Positions 1 through 12,953 of a DNA stretch of 64,000 nucleotides are shown here, one piece after another. This DNA is from Dastarcus helophoroides (Eukaryota > Arthropoda > Insecta > Coleoptera > Bothrideridae). How positions within the stretch are numbered: the first letter of the stretch is position 1; every line of letters starts with the position of its first letter. The stretch lies in assembly GCA_028583605.1 (NCBI GenBank), contig CM053330.1, positions 19,493,539 to 19,557,538 of the forward strand. Direction: 5' to 3'. A model generated the notes under the pieces. It ran no database searches and was not told the DNA's origin. It saw nothing but the letters and a program-made list of their open reading frames with translations. A program made the translations under genes and the position numbers.

Positions 1-580
1 CTTGTTACTGCACCCACTTGGTGCTTTCCTTTTGCAGCAATGATTTTTGATGGTTTGTGTACTGTTGATAATCCGGTTTCATCCATATATATATATAACT
101 AGTATTTGTCCAATATTTGCTCGTATTTGTCAAAGAACTCATAAACTCGTTCTTTATTGAAGGTAGTAGCTCTTGCCATAGACGTTGCTTCTGGAATTCG
201 TAGAGCTAAGGAAGGGTTGTCTTTCATAAATTTATAATACCATTTTTTCCTGCCATCCCGTTGGTGGAGTTGAATCAATGTTTTAATTTATATTTTTCAG
301 CCAACTGATATGCCAATTTTCTCAAATCCTATACCCGAAAAAAGAACATTCCAACCTAAGAGCATGTTCAGCTAATTCCTTTTCCATTTCTTTTGTTAGA
401 TTTTTTGGTCTACCAAAGCTTGTATGAGTATTTAATTCAAATGACGACGGAGTGTTGGTTTAGGGATATTATAAGTTCTATGTGCCTCATTAAACCCGAT
501 TTCCTTATTACGCAATTTAGTTAATGCCTCCTCCATATCTTCTTGTTTCCAGCCATTATAAACCCTTTTTGATATTTTGT
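1..580 (-). pseudogene. pogo-like transposase, N-terminal relic
   Basis: Read on the minus strand, this stretch encodes pieces of a pogo/Tigger-type DDE transposase. From about 575 downward it has a psq/CENP-B-like helix-turn-helix (WKQEDMEEALTKLRNKEIGF, then TYNIPKPTLRRHL). Next comes the second DNA-binding part ending in NPSLALRIPEATSMARA near 165-240. The core beginning DETGLSTVHKPSKIIAAKGK at about 1-84 carries the D of the first catalytic motif. The frame is broken: a TAG lies at 99-101 just before DETG, and stops or frameshifts occur near 330. The catalytic remainder would lie beyond the window edge. Function would have been cut-and-paste transposition at TA. I am confident of the superfamily, less so of the exact lineage. 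Confidence 0.85.
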
Positions 581-655
581 TGGATCTGTAATTATTTACA
601 AAATAGGAAAATTAAAATACTTTTTTCTACGCGGATATCGTGACATGTACGGAAG

Positions 656-1066
656 CTTAAGTCGTACCACCGGTACGAGTTAAGACGTGCATATGAGTAC
701 GACTTAAGAAACATGTAAAGTCTGCTTTGAATAACCTCAAAATATATGTCAGATTGAATATTTGACAAAACCCATGCAGGAAACAATAGACCGATAGATC
801 TATAACACATATTTAACATGCAACATATATTTATGTAGCTTTTACTTACTGTGGATGATTCCAAAACCCTCCTTAAAATTAATGAACACGGGACTCGTAA
901 CGAATTTTTTACAAAACTGCTGTAATCTTATGCGGCAGGGGCGGACTAATGAATATGCGGACAAGTATGACCTTATGCTATGTGAATACAGTATTTTTAG
1001 TTGTATATAGCGTATTCTAGTGCATTAAATCACTAAGGTACGACTTTGGCTGCGGTACGACTTGAG
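656..1066. repeat. Palindromic GTACGACTTAAG words
   Basis: A near-perfect inverted repeat at 656-684 has arms CTTAAGTCGTACC and GGTACGAGTTAAG around a 3-bp spacer. The same word recurs at 697-708 and, degenerate, at 1037-1046 and 1054-1066, and once more near 2845. It lies just upstream of the pogo-like relic, so it may be subterminal repeats of that transposon. This is inferred from position only. Confidence 0.5.
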
Positions 1067-1099
1067 CAACCTTTCCCTACACATCAAATTTTTGACCTT

Positions 1100-2200
1100 A
1101 AACGAGAGAAAAGTTGAATTTTTGTAGAGAATATGATGTTTATCAAAAATGTTTATCAATTTTCGAATTTAAAAATGTCAATTCAGAATTTTGAAAATAT
1201 TTGAAATTTTTAGCTTTTACTTATAGAAATTCAAAACTTCTCGAAAAGTGGAAATCTCATAATTAAAGCCGAAATTTTAGGGAAATTTTTTTTTAATTAT
1301 TATTTTCTTAAACAATTTTTACTTTCAATCAAACTGTCTCAAAACATTTTGTATTTTTTGTGTCAAAATTTAGACCTCTTATTTTATTAAAAACAAAAAT
1401 TTTACTTTTACATTTGCAATTTTAAAGACAAAATAAAATTTTGAATGTAACCTCAAATTTTTATTTTCAAATTTTCTTAAAATATAAAAATGTCTAAAAA
1501 ATTTCGAAATTTTGAGTTTAAAATTTAATTTTCTCTTTAAAGCTTTTAAATTTTTCTCAAAATTTCTCATTGAAACTTAACGTTTTTTTTTTCTAAAAGT
1601 TCGACTCCAATCTCGAAATATAATGTTTCCAAAAATTATGACTTGTTTTCTCGATATTTAGATTTAATCACTAAATTCGAATATTTAAGACATTTTCCTT
1701 AAGAGTCAGAAGTTCGGAATTATAAGAAAAAGTTGAAATGTTGAGAAATTTTTGAATGAATTTAGTTTTTTTTAATTTTTAATTTTTGATTGAATCAAAA
1801 CTTGGACTTTTTCTTAAACATTTCAGTTGTCCTTTCTAAATTTTTCTTGAAATACCAAATTAAAGCTCGGAATTAAAAATTTTCAAGGTTAAACTCACAA
1901 TTTTAAGTAGCCAAAAAACCTCGAAATTGACGCAAAAATTTTTAAAAATTTTCATTTTAATCATGACATTTTGACTATAAATTAATTTGAGCTTTTTCTC
2001 GAAATTTTTCTCGACAAAAATCTCTAGCAAAAATCAGAATTTTGTTTTCTAAAAATTCGACTTTAAACACAAATCTTGATTTTTTTTCTAGAAATGTTAA
2101 CTCTATTTTCCGCTTTACTTTTCTAGACACTTGAAGTTAAAAGTTAAAAAACTTGCACATGTCTAGTTTTAACTCGTAATTTTGAAATAAATTCCGATCG
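1100..2200. repeat. AT-rich degenerate repeat block
   Basis: No credible gene. The stretch is made of variants of short words such as TCGAAATTTT, AAATTTCGA and GTCAAAATTTTGA, on both strands and without an exact period. The same texture recurs in at least eight other blocks in the window. Confidence 0.6.
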
Positions 2201-3141
2201 TAATATGTGTTGCCTGAAACAAAAATTATGTATGTTAACTCAATTTTGCAGGGAAAGCTGCGTTTCCCTAGCTTCTATGGTCCCATTGGTTTTATATTAA
2301 AAGACGTCTTCGGTAGTTTATCCTCTTATAAGTCATCACTTTATTCCTAATAGTGTTTTTTATTTTATTTTTTCATTTTTATATTTTGTATCAACTTTGT
2401 TGTGGCTTGCCTAAAAGTTTTAACTTGTGACGTAGCTCTAATGAACTTAAATATTGGGCACCACCGATCTAATGAGTACTGAATAACATCAGATTTGTTC
2501 CAAATTAAAGCTTCTTTAATAAAACATATAAATTAAAATAAAAATATTATAAATCTTAGCAGTTGCATTGTTATTTCATAAATAATTTTTTGTTTCATTG
2601 CCAAATATACATTCGCATAATTTCTTGCGAATGCGAATGCCAATATTAATAAATATGCGAATAATCGCAAATGCGAATATTCGTTAAATCACTTCTCTTG
2701 AATAACAAACAAGTCTCGAATTTATGAGGTCAAAACTATTTACTTACAACGGGAGATTTTCCAAAACAAATGAACTTTGAAAGAAGCATGTATCATTTTT
2801 GAAATAAGTATGTAGATTTTTTAAAAATAATGATACAAAAAATGTGTACGACTTAATTATTTTGGCTTCCAATAGATTTTGGATATAAATTTGAGCTATT
2901 AAAGAGAATCAGAACTGTAAAATAAAATATTTTCCTTTTATTAATATTCAGCCGAACTAAAAATTAGCTATTTAAATTATGTAGAGCATTTATATCACCA
3001 CGTAAATCCCCAAAATGTTAATTACAATTAAATGACATATTAATAATTAATTCCTACGTATTAATATTTCGACGCACATGTCAAAACATTTTTGGTTCTT
3101 TTAATTATTTAAATTAGCACATAGTTTATGTTATCATATTT
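2201..3141. other. No gene seen
   Basis: AT-rich sequence without a convincing open reading frame. A small cluster of GCGAATATTCGCAA-like words sits at 2610-2690. Nothing else is supported. Confidence 0.5.
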
Positions 3142-3845
3142 AACCAGGTATCGGTACGGTGGGGTATAATATTACGCACACCCCACGCCAGCTTCACAAA
3201 TCTTCTTGTATCTTCATGTTATGTGTTTTAACGTGAAAAAAGCGCAATTTCACTCTTTAAAATATCTCTATGCAAGTTACACGTAGTTAGATCACAGCAC
3301 AGATGTCCTATTTCAGATGACGGGATTATTTGCATAATCCACCAAACTTTTAGATATACCATATGCAATAAACTTACAATACTCCCCTTTTTCATTTATA
3401 TTAATAAAAATCTTTTAATTTGCAACACTACGTGTGCTTAGAAAAGGTCAAATTTAGCATAAAAGTAATAATGCTACTACTCTCAATTTCCCCGAAGGTA
3501 AAGAACACCTTGTATATTATACATAAAATTTTCCCAATATGGTAGCAAAAAATAAGCGACTTAAAGTATCAAAAAAAATGTATTTCTTTTACTTTTCAGT
3601 ACGGAGAGCCATGACCCGAAAATATCTTTACTTTCCCTACGTATATTATATTTTCATTTTCTCCCAAACATCAAAAGTGTCGATTTTTGCAATACATCTG
3701 ATACATTTTTTCATTGTGAGCTCGTAATATAGGTTTTTTTTTAATTACAATCCATTCCCAAAGCTCATTCCCATTTCCGGGTAATTTTGTCTAAATACAA
3801 TTTGTTTAAAATTCTTTTATTGTTTTTGATTTCTTTTTACCCTTA

Positions 3846-5930
3846 GACAGGGTCCCGCCGGGAATCGCCCGATCGATATCTGGCAAAGTACTTATCTAAA
3901 ACATTTGAAAATTTGGCAACTTAGCAAAGTCAACAAGTTCAACACAACTAAAATATTCGCAAAGTTCTAGTATTTTCGGTCATACCGAAAGTTGACACCA
4001 ACTTCTTTATTTTAAATATGACACCCTAAATATTGTTGCATTTTTGAATTTTATTTGATATTTTAAGGTCACTTTGGATAACAAACATTGTTCTTGAATC
4101 TTATAGTTTTTGAAACAATTGGATTTTTATAAAAAAAATTGACAGATGGAAGGTCACACGAAAAACTTTGTATATTTTTCCAAAAACCAGATATTAACTC
4201 CATATTTGGTACATAAGTAGAACACATATAAAGCTATTTTGCACAGCTTTCCTTAATTAAAAAAACGTTATACCGAGTGGTAAATTCACGACTGTATATT
4301 TTAGTAAGTTCAGAAAGCAATAACTTCCATAACTGTTAAACTTTATTAACGATCAAAAAGCAAGAGATATTAAAAATTCCACAATGTTTCGATAAATATT
4401 TGCTAACACCGGACCAGGTTTTGCATTACTGCATCATTGGCGGTTATACCAGCAATTTATTTAGCCGTTGTTATGCGAAACTTGGTCCGGTGTTAGCAAA
4501 TATTTATCGAAACATTACGAAATTTTTAATATCTGTTGCTTTTTGTGATAATTAATAAAGTTTAATAGTTATGAATATTAAAGAATTCCACGAAGTAAGG
4601 GTTGGAAATGTCAGTTATTAGCGATAAATTTATCTCAAATAGAATCCCCTATATTTTTTTTACCTATCTTGTGCAGATTTTAATTATCTTTGACCTAATA
4701 TGGGCATTGTGGAGGTTCCTTTTACAAATTTAAGAAATAATTGCAATTTTAACTTTTATTTTTTTATTTTAGAGTCGTTGAATTCTTATTGAGTTCCATA
4801 TCAGTGATATAATAATGCACTTGAAAAAAAACATTCGGTATCACATTTAAATTATGAAACAATCCGTCAAATTATTTGTAGTAATTCATAGGGTGTGATG
4901 AAGATAAAATTAAAACATGAGTAGTAGACATAATTGGCAATGCTATTTCGACATTTTTATTATCAACAACAAATTTTCTTCTATCTATTTCTCTTTGACG
5001 GAGTCCAAATTTGTGATATTTTTTACCAGTCGCTTTACTGGATTTCATGAGGGCTTTACCTTATCTGGATATCAAAGAGCAAATTTATCGCTGTATCACA
5101 TGTTCGGGACATTACTTTATTACATCGTTAGAAAATAATAAACAATTTAAAATAATTCTCATTACTAAAAAAGATGGTAAGGCATATTTTCATTTTAGCT
5201 TCACCACATGCTATAAAATAAACTATAAATAATTTAACAAATAATTTCCTGATAGTTTAATTGTCGATAGAGATTATTTCTACTCATAACGTCAGTGATA
5301 TGTGACCCGATAAGAGTTCATTTAATGCGAAATGGGAAAATAAAAGTACAGAATTGCAATTATTTCTAACCCAACTTTTAGAAAGCTTATATCAGTTAAA
5401 AAAATTAAAATCTATATAAGATAGGCTAACAAAATATAGGGTGTTTCCTTTAAAATCACAATTTGATTGAATTTATCAAAATGTTCAGACGTGAATTCAA
5501 CACTCGGTATAATGTTTTTGAACTTATAAAAGTTGTCCAAGATAGCTTCGTATGTGTTCCACTTATGCACTTAATATAAAATTAATATTTGGTTTCTCAA
5601 GAAGATACAAAGAATTTTGTGAGATGTTGTATCTATCAAATTGTTTATAAAAATCCAATTATCTCAAAATCTATAAATTTTAAGAACAATGTAATCCAAA
5701 GTGGCCTTAAAATATTAAATAAAATCTAAAAATGCAAAAATATATAGGGTGTCTTATTTAAAATAACGGAGTTGCTGTCAACCTCCGGTATAAGAGGAAG
5801 TATGACAACTTTGAGAATATTTTAATTGTGTGAAGCTTGTCGACTTTGCTGAGTTGTTAAATTTTCAAATTTTTTAGATGAGAACCTTATCAGATATCGA
5901 TCGCGGCAATTCCCGTTGGTACACACTGTA
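3846..5930. repeat. Nested foldback (long inverted repeats)
   Basis: Two levels of inverted repeat fold the whole segment back on itself. Outer arms are about 3846-4310 and 5450-5930, sharing GATCGATATCTG near the ends and TAATATTTTAAGG, AATTGGATTTTTATAAA and GGAACACATA-type stretches further in. Inner arms are about 4625-4990 and 5090-5450. Between the left outer and left inner arms lies a separate hairpin at 4311-4572. The arms differ by many substitutions and small indels, so the element is old. Reading frames inside, including two of about 60-73 codons near 4917-5232, are by-products of the repeat. No transposase is encoded. Confidence 0.8.
4311..4572. repeat. Hairpin element, about 90-bp arms
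   Basis: An inverted repeat with arms at about 4320-4418 and 4478-4572. Both carry the block TAGCAAATATTTATCGAAAC or its complement, next to GGTCCGGTGTTAG or its complement, followed by AAATTTTTAATATCT and TTTATTAA. The loop is about 60 bp. A related hairpin lies at 32605-32717, so this is a dispersed family. It has no coding capacity. Confidence 0.8.
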
Positions 5931-6378
5931 TATTTCCACATTCAAATTAATTAATATTAGTGTGTTTCTGGTCCATATTACATCGTAAACAACATGTGCA
6001 GCATCATAACTTACTGTACACAGTATATATAGCCCCATACCTCACCGTACCAACGCCGGGTTATAAATCACACTAAATCTACAAGGCTACTGGGAAGGAA
6101 CCCTCAAAATTCAAAGGAGGTGTATAAGGGAAATAAAAATAAACAAAACAATAATAAAAGTAATATTAATAATCACAATTACTAGTCTATTGTGCGTTAT
6201 GTTTAGATCGCCCGGGCTGCATAAAATAAAATATCATATAATAAATGTTGGCAAAAAGGCAAAAAAGCAACAACAAAAAATACATATTTTTGTTATTTAT
6301 GTTATGAAATTGTTTTTTTTAAGTTTAGAATTTTGTACAAATGACAAATACAAAGAAACGATGAGCAGGCTTATATTT

Positions 6379-6824
6379 TATAGCAGTTGCTGTTTATTTA
6401 TATAGAAATAGACGTTAATGAGCGAGACCTCGATTATAGAGAAGCCAGTTGAAATCTAATAAATTAGTAACTTTAAGAAGGTAATTGTGGGGCCATTGAG
6501 GACGTTTTTAAAAATGGACGAAAAAGGTTTTCAACATTTTCCTAGTTTAATTTAAGCCAGAAGAAAATATCTTAAAACTACATAGAGTTTCAAGGAGTAT
6601 CAATAATTAATAACACCTTGAAGACTTTTTTTTATGACCGAATTTAATGTATCCCTTTCATGTTGCTGAGTGAACTATTTCTTTATAAATACAAGTGGCG
6701 TGAAAAGCTGCCTATGAACTACTTGTTGATAGATACATAAAGGTGTAATTGTTTCAATATATTTCAATGTTTAAAGCTAATTCTACATATTTTGCATATC
6801 GACTTATACAACGAAGACTGTAGT
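6379..6824. repeat. Dispersed 0.44-kb repeat, copy 1
   Basis: This segment matches 31671-32093 in the same orientation along its length. Shared blocks include TTTATATAGAAATAGAC, GACCTCGATTATAGAGAAG, TATCAATAATTAATAACACC and CATGTTGCTGAGTGAACTAT. Identity is roughly 75-80 percent by eye, with short indels. No reading frame is shared, so it is probably a non-autonomous transposon fragment. Confidence 0.75.
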
Positions 6825-9800
6825 AACTCATTATTTGCAGTATTGAGATAATTCGAATTAAAATGTTTACATAATTATGAAAAATCAGTACGTTGAAAAC
6901 ATATTTTTTTCAAATATCAGGAAATTTGCTATGCAAATATAAAATTTAGATAGTGTAACAGATTTTTTATTATGCTGTAACTTAAAATAGACACAATCAA
7001 ACCATAGAACATACAAAAATATATAAGATATAAAAACTAGAAACAATAATTTTAATTTACAAATTATGACATTTTTTATTTTGATACTACAATTTGAAAA
7101 TGTTATATCATAGATTTAAGTTTTCACTTATGTCAGCAGTTCCCGTAAATACCCAATTTTTTAAACTTTTAAACGACTGTACTACATTTTTTCAATAAAT
7201 TTAATTTAAGTTAAGTTTAATTTTCAAAGACACCAGACTACGAGAATCAAAGCACGTTATTATTTTCTCTTATGAAGTAAGACAGCTCAATCAGAATACT
7301 GATGTAGCTCTCGATTTCCTTATACTGTCGATATCAAATCATAATACTCTCCACATTTAAAAACGCATAAATAATATTATACATGGCCACTGTTAGGTCA
7401 TTCTCATCGAGACAATATATTTCCAATGATTAATGACACACAAAGTTCCCATATAGAGACCATCAACGATTAAGCTGCATTTTTATACCTCCAAGGAGAT
7501 AATTAAATAAAACAGATATGGCTATCCTTGATCAGCTTCGCGATATAGCCCTGACGTTTCTTCCCATATCAGGTAATTGTGGTTTCTATTGCGGGAGAGA
7601 TGTATCATCACATTCGATTGAATGCCAAAAGAATACTAAAATTTCCTAATAGCTTGTTCTGAACTGAATATTAATGATTGGTTTATCTTAAACTTTTGAG
7701 CTTGATGTGGAAACGTTATTTATGCAAACACGCGAAAATTTGTGGATTTACAGAAACAATCTTCTTTCAGTTCTGTCGATTAATAGGTACCAAAGAAATA
7801 TTGGTAATCTATAATATATCGTGATATGTTGCAAAACTCATTTATTTATGAGGTAGATTGCAAATTAATCGGAAAATGGAATGCCTAAAATCTTAAAATA
7901 ATATTGCTGTTCATAAAGAAAAGGTAATGAAGTGCATTTTGCCATGGAAATCAGTATTATAAATGTATTAGAAACTGACTCTATATTATTAAAATATCTT
8001 TTTGTACTCGTTTCTTTGCGATCGAATAAAAGTGATTATAACATGTAAAGATTTCATGTTTTCGCATCGCTGGACCAAACCACACAATTTGTATTTCAAC
8101 TGAAACGGTACAGTGCGGTATGTTTTATACCAGTATGATAGAAAGTTGAACTTTTCCAATCCATTGCCTGCGATTACGCATATTTTACTCGGAGAAACTC
8201 GAGAAGAAGAGATTGTCCTAAGTTTCTCACAAGCTAGATGACATCACGACGAACAGAAATGGACCGGCAGACATAATGATTTTCTAACCGCATCGATTTA
8301 TTTCGTCATTTGGTACATTAAATAATCTAAAAGATAAGTAGAATGAAGTATTTTGTATAACGGAAAAATAAACGTTAATGTACCTATGCTTCTTTGATAT
8401 AGCAGTGCAACGGAAGATTAACATTGTTTGATCCAAAATTAAGATAAAACTAAAACAATCAAGTTAAGGATAGAATCTTAAACACGCATGAAACATTACA
8501 AGAGAATGTTCTATTAATATAAATTTCTGCAATGCAGAAGATTTTAGAGCTGTTTCTTCTTTACTATTATTATTTTTTTTTTTCAGTATATAAGCAATAC
8601 AAAATCGAACAACCATCGCATCATTTAAATCTTATGCCAGCTACTCACTGGCGGATCACTGGCAGTCAGAAATCGCAAAACAACACATGCTGGCCACTAG
8701 GTGGGGGACATCGAAGGAATGAAGATCTACACTCCAGGTCTGCAGTTAGAAAGCGCCTACCAACAGACATTAGATCAGTCCATTACTTGAATACTCCTTC
8801 AGATAGATATCTACAGTTAACGACCCTCAATTTATTGAAACATTCACCACACGCTAGACAGTCTTGCAAACTTATCGAACTGGTAACCATCTACAATACG
8901 ACAAAAATACAGATAAAGTAATAGTATATCGCAAAAAAAATGTGTATGCTTTCAATCGTTTTAAAACAAAAACAGCTCTTTGGATGAAGATTGATTGCAA
9001 AAAATGAAATGGTTTGACTCATAGATATAGATATGTCTTTAATAAATAAACTTAGAATTTCGAGTAATGATATTTAGAAAATTACCTACATATGGACGAG
9101 CAAACTTTTCAAAACTGAAAGTAAAAGTTTATTATGTCAATTATTTTTATGATCTTGAGCTAGCTTTTCCTCGGGTACTAAAATCGCTCTTGCCTCACAA
9201 AGGCAAAGGGCAGAAGATTACAAAAACAATTAAAATGACCTGAACCGATTGATGCGACAAGTTAAATAAAATAAAAAAATTAAATTACACCATAAACAAG
9301 CCCATTCTACATATTTTTTTTTCGAAGTTTTCTATTGCCCTAAGAACGACTTTTTATAATTATAGATGTGTCAATGAGATTTTTGGAAAGTCTATATTAT
9401 TTCCACACTTTTTTGTAGCCGTCGTATCGATGAAAATCTGACTGGACTACTATATGCAGTTTCGAAAATTATCGAAGAAATAACACCATACACACTCAGT
9501 TCTTTGCTTCGATTAAATTGGAAATTTTTTAGAACTGCACCTATATGGTAAAATAATCTCTCAGTTTAGATATTCATCTCTCGCGATAAGGGCTTGCAGA
9601 AAGTAATCGCCTAATAACATACACGTTCATTTTTCGACTTCGATTACGGTCTACTATTTGTCTGAAAAAGTGTGAGTGGTGTATCTTGGATTTCTGCTCG
9701 TAGCGCGTAAGACCGCTGTCTCTTCGATATTCGCAAGTGATACTCAGAGGATAGAATGCTAAATCTTCTACAAGAATGCAAAGCACACCATGCTTAACCT

Positions 9801-10023
9801 GGAACAGTTCCTTCATCAAACAGTGAAGGAAGAGTCTTCACCAATTTTACTTAGATACAAGGCTTCTTATATCTTATATCCAATCAAAATATTACAATGA
9901 GTTTTGTATAGAAGAGGCACGTAAGAAAAGCTTTTAATAAGACAAAAAGATAGTAGGGTGCAAAATGAATTGTCATTGTCATTGTCATTAGAAACTGTAC
10001 CTAATAAATTTTTCCCCTATAGT
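6825..10023. other. No gene seen
   Basis: AT-rich sequence. A plus-strand frame at about 8532-8921 (129 codons) and a minus-strand frame at 9574-9819 (81 codons) have no recognisable domain, and the first begins in a T-run. I would not call either a gene. A short ATTGTC triplication sits at about 9969-9990. Confidence 0.5.
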
Positions 10024-10090
10024 CCAATCTCTTGCTAATATATACTTCATCAATTAAAAGAACAACAATTTTTTCATTGGGGTTCATTAA
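10024..10090 (-). pseudogene. P-element-like transposase fragment, 67 bp
   Basis: The minus strand of this segment is identical over 67 of 67 bases to 24554-24620, inside the THAP/P-element-like relic. It encodes MNPNEKIVVLLIDEVYISKR, the region around the LIDE(V/I)Y motif of P-element-type transposases. The sequence on either side is unrelated to that relic, so this is a sharply bounded fragment. Its identity despite the decayed surroundings suggests a recent event or sequence exchange. Confidence 0.8.
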
Positions 10091-10392
10091 GCACTGAACC
10101 AAAAGTGAATCTGTGGTTTTTGTGGCGCCAGAAAGTATTCTGATTTGCGACTCGATCTTAAAATAGGGAATAATTATATGGTAATATGCGAATAATCAAA
10201 CTGGAGACGATCACTTAGATATATCCTTTTGAATGAATGATTCTTCAAACTAAATTTATAAATTGTTAGTAAAATCAAAAGTGCACACCAGGGGAATTAG
10301 TTTTATACTTTATAGACCAGAAATAATAGCCTGTTTTGTGTGTACAGTCCAACCTTACAGAGACTTCAGAGGTTATACAGTTTCTCTATTCT
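10091..10392. other. No gene seen
   Basis: AT-rich spacer. A CACTGAACCAAAAGTGA word near 10092 resembles the left end of the adjoining TIR element at 10396, hinting at a damaged second copy of that end. Confidence 0.4.
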
Positions 10393-12044
10393 CTACACTG
10401 AACCAAAAGTGAGCATAAATACAATGAAAAAGTTCGTAGAGCAGATGAAATGTTTCGTTAAAATTGGTCCTACGTAAAGGTTCATTGGGCTAACGAAACT
10501 TAGTTCGTCACTTAATGTAATGAAATTTTCACGAATTCCGTTCATGTTTTAATGTCATATATTTGTTGATTCAATGATCATTCGTTATTAATTTTATGAA
10601 TACAATTCGTAATCTTTATGAATTGTAATAATTGGTTGAATGAACAGGAGCATTGATGCAATGAATCTTATTCGTTGGTACAACGATTATTAGATATTTC
10701 TATTACCATAATGTTCATTGTTTTTATGAATTTTGATAATTGCTGGAATAAATAAGGTTGTTATTGTGACCAATTTTATTGAAAAATAATAGTATATAAA
10801 ATTTTAATAATATAATAATGTTAAATCATCAATTTGTCCTCCTGTGCAACATGTAAAAAGTTGAATCTGGAGATTTTCCTATTTTAGATTGTGGTTCCTC
10901 GATGTATGTAGATATTTCACAAGAAGTAAACAATAATTCCCGCTAATATTTGATGTTTGTTTCATTATTTGCTTCCTTTTTCATTATCAGATTCGTTTTT
11001 ATGGAATATCGATGCATTGTTCACGTCCATCTGTTCGTATGTGTATCTACCAAACATAATTCAATAATATTGATTGCAGAATTACCTTAAAGTATTAAAA
11101 CCAAGTAGGTAACTAATACTTACTTTTAGAAATATTTTCCTTGCTTTTGACCTTCTCCAATAAACCTTGATATTTTTTTCACATGATAAAGTTATCCAGT
11201 AAAATAAGTATGTCGTTTATCATGTTGTTCCAAATATTTATTCATTTGTGTGATCGAGAACAGCGTTATTCAATCTGTAAGGAAGAGAAAATAAAGAAAG
11301 TGCTAGATTTATTTAAACCATACGTACCATCATGTCGGGATTTACTAAAAGCGCCATTTTTCCACTGGTGTTTTGCTTCTAAATGATTTTGAATATGGTT
11401 AAGTGAAGTTGCATCTTATAATAACTCTAACAGAAATAATTAAACTAGGCAAAACTTTATATTTAATAATAATAGTTACCTTTTCCTTTCTAAACATTTA
11501 GTAAATATTTCACAGAAAGCCCTCACTGTATCGTTTCCTTTATCTGCAAACGACTGAACCAAACTGAGTTCTTATTTTGCAGGTAGTGGACGAAATGGTA
11601 ATGGCAAGATGGCAAGCACATGTACTTTCTCATTATAAGTTAACAAATCCTGGGTTCAATTGATTCTTTCGTTATTGCAACGTATGATTTTCAATAATTT
11701 ATGTTTTTTGTTCGTTACGACAATGAATCATAAAACATTAAACTAGAAACAGATTATCATATAATACTTTACTACGTTATTACAATGAACAAATTTTATA
11801 AAACTGTTCGTAAACTGGTAATGAACGTAATTCTTTTATCAAATAAAATAGTTCATTGGATTTACGAAAATTTTGTTGTTAAAATAAATATTTTACATCC
11901 ATCCATTCATTAGTACAATGAATGGTAATTTATTTTGACAATGAACTCCATCATGAAATTTCATGAAAAAAATCATTCTCTCGAAAAAATGTTGTCAAAA
12001 ACCACTTGTTATTGATATTACAAACAGTATTTTTTTCAGTGTAG
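10393..12044. mobile_element. Candidate non-autonomous TIR element (CTACACTGAA ends)
   Basis: The segment is bounded by a perfect 10-bp inverted repeat, CTACACTGAA at 10393-10402 and its complement at 12035-12044. Its outer few hundred bases on each side are rich in ATGAAC/GTTCATTG words: 10430-10760 on the left, 11680-11960 on the right. Such subterminal repeats are usual in DNA transposons. The middle has no transposase that I can recognise. A 67-codon frame at 11183-11386 is unremarkable. No target-site duplication was found, so the boundaries are tentative. Confidence 0.45.
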
Positions 12045-12129
12045 GACTTTCGTCAAATTAATCAAACGAAGCACTAGAAAGGTTGATTAACAGATTCATA
12101 AAAACCGAATAGCTGTAGCTACGCCCACT

Positions 12130-12735
12130 GGCCACCTTTCAATAGACTTACCAAGCAGGAAAATCAACGAAAACGTTTTATACTACCTGGTATGCCGTGT
12201 AAAGCAGTAATTATGGATTTTTTGTACACCGCAGGGGCCTTCGACAGCAGCGCGTATGAATCCATTAAGAAAATTTTGAACACTCCGGAAATACTATCAA
12301 CCGTGAACTCACACAGCGAGAGGTTATCTCTTCTCTTCCTGCAACCTAGTGGTATACGGTTTGCCGGATAGGGTCAAAAGCAGTCGATGCTATAGCTACA
12401 ACAGTGACACGGCAATAATGTACAGTGTTACAGTTCAGTGAAAATGGTTGATGTCTGGTGCCTGTAAACATAACTGACGGTAAATTTGTCGAAGACCGTA
12501 GCCCTAATATTGACTAGGAATCTACCAGATATAAAACAATAACCACTATTACTACAAAGGCAAGCCATAACATATTCTACCCAGATAAAATATATTGTAG
12601 CTCATATGGATTCTAAGCTGAGTAATAGGACATTTATACCCTTAAATCGAAAGGGGTAAATTATATGTCACTACCCACTATCTAGGTGTATAGGAAAGCC
12701 ATGAGTAAAATATGGCGTTTAAAACAAGTCACAGT
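12130..12735 (+). pseudogene. LINE reverse transcriptase relic, 5' part
   Basis: Pieces of a non-LTR reverse transcriptase are legible. LPSRKINENVLYYLVCRV at about 12145-12205 corresponds to the AYQxGKSTxxALHxLV region before motif A. GAFDSSAYESIKKILN at about 12228-12276 is the motif A block carrying the first catalytic D. A degenerate YLGV block lies near 12680. TAG at 12367-12369 and many frameshifts interrupt it. The frame resumes after the copia insertion, at 16037. The family resembles R1/jockey-type LINEs of insects; the clade is not resolved. Confidence 0.7.
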
Positions 12736-12737
12736 TA

Positions 12738-12814
12738 TTTCTAATTAATTTGTGTGTTGCATCAGTTCATTAAAAATATGTTACCGTGCATTTATATTTA
12801 CACTGCAAACCCTC
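12738..12814 (+). repeat. copia 5' LTR, at least its 3' part
   Basis: Direct-repeat partner of 15952-16036. Its true upstream limit is unclear because the right copy is cut by the internal deletion. The end near CCTCA, followed by the primer-binding-like GATTATGGGCGCAG, fits an LTR 3' border. Confidence 0.6.
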
Positions 12815-12953
12815 AGAGATTATGGGCGCAGGTGAATCAGAAGAACAGTGACATTCATATTTAAGAAACGTTCTGTGGAAAAACATACAAGTAGTATAGG
12901 CGATACACAGCCCGTGATTGTTACGTTTTTTGGAACATTTCCAGTTATTTAAA

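Larger units (their letters stand above)
3142..6062. mobile_element. Candidate TIR DNA element enclosing a foldback
   Basis: The two ends are similar inverted 26-mers. The left end at 3142-3167 begins AACCAGGTATCGGTACGGTG. The right end at 6037-6062, read on the minus strand, begins AACCCGGCGTTGGTACGGTG. About 21 of 26 positions match. No clear target-site duplication is visible. The 2.9-kb interior has no transposase that I can recognise and contains the nested foldback at 3846-5930, so if it is a single element it is non-autonomous. It could equally be two unrelated insertions with a chance GC-rich similarity. Confidence 0.45.

Noticed and set aside
8532..8921. 129-codon plus-strand frame preceded by a T-run and CAG
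   Set aside because: The frame has no recognisable domain or clear composition of a protein, and the T-run with CAG could be a chance acceptor; no partner exons were found.
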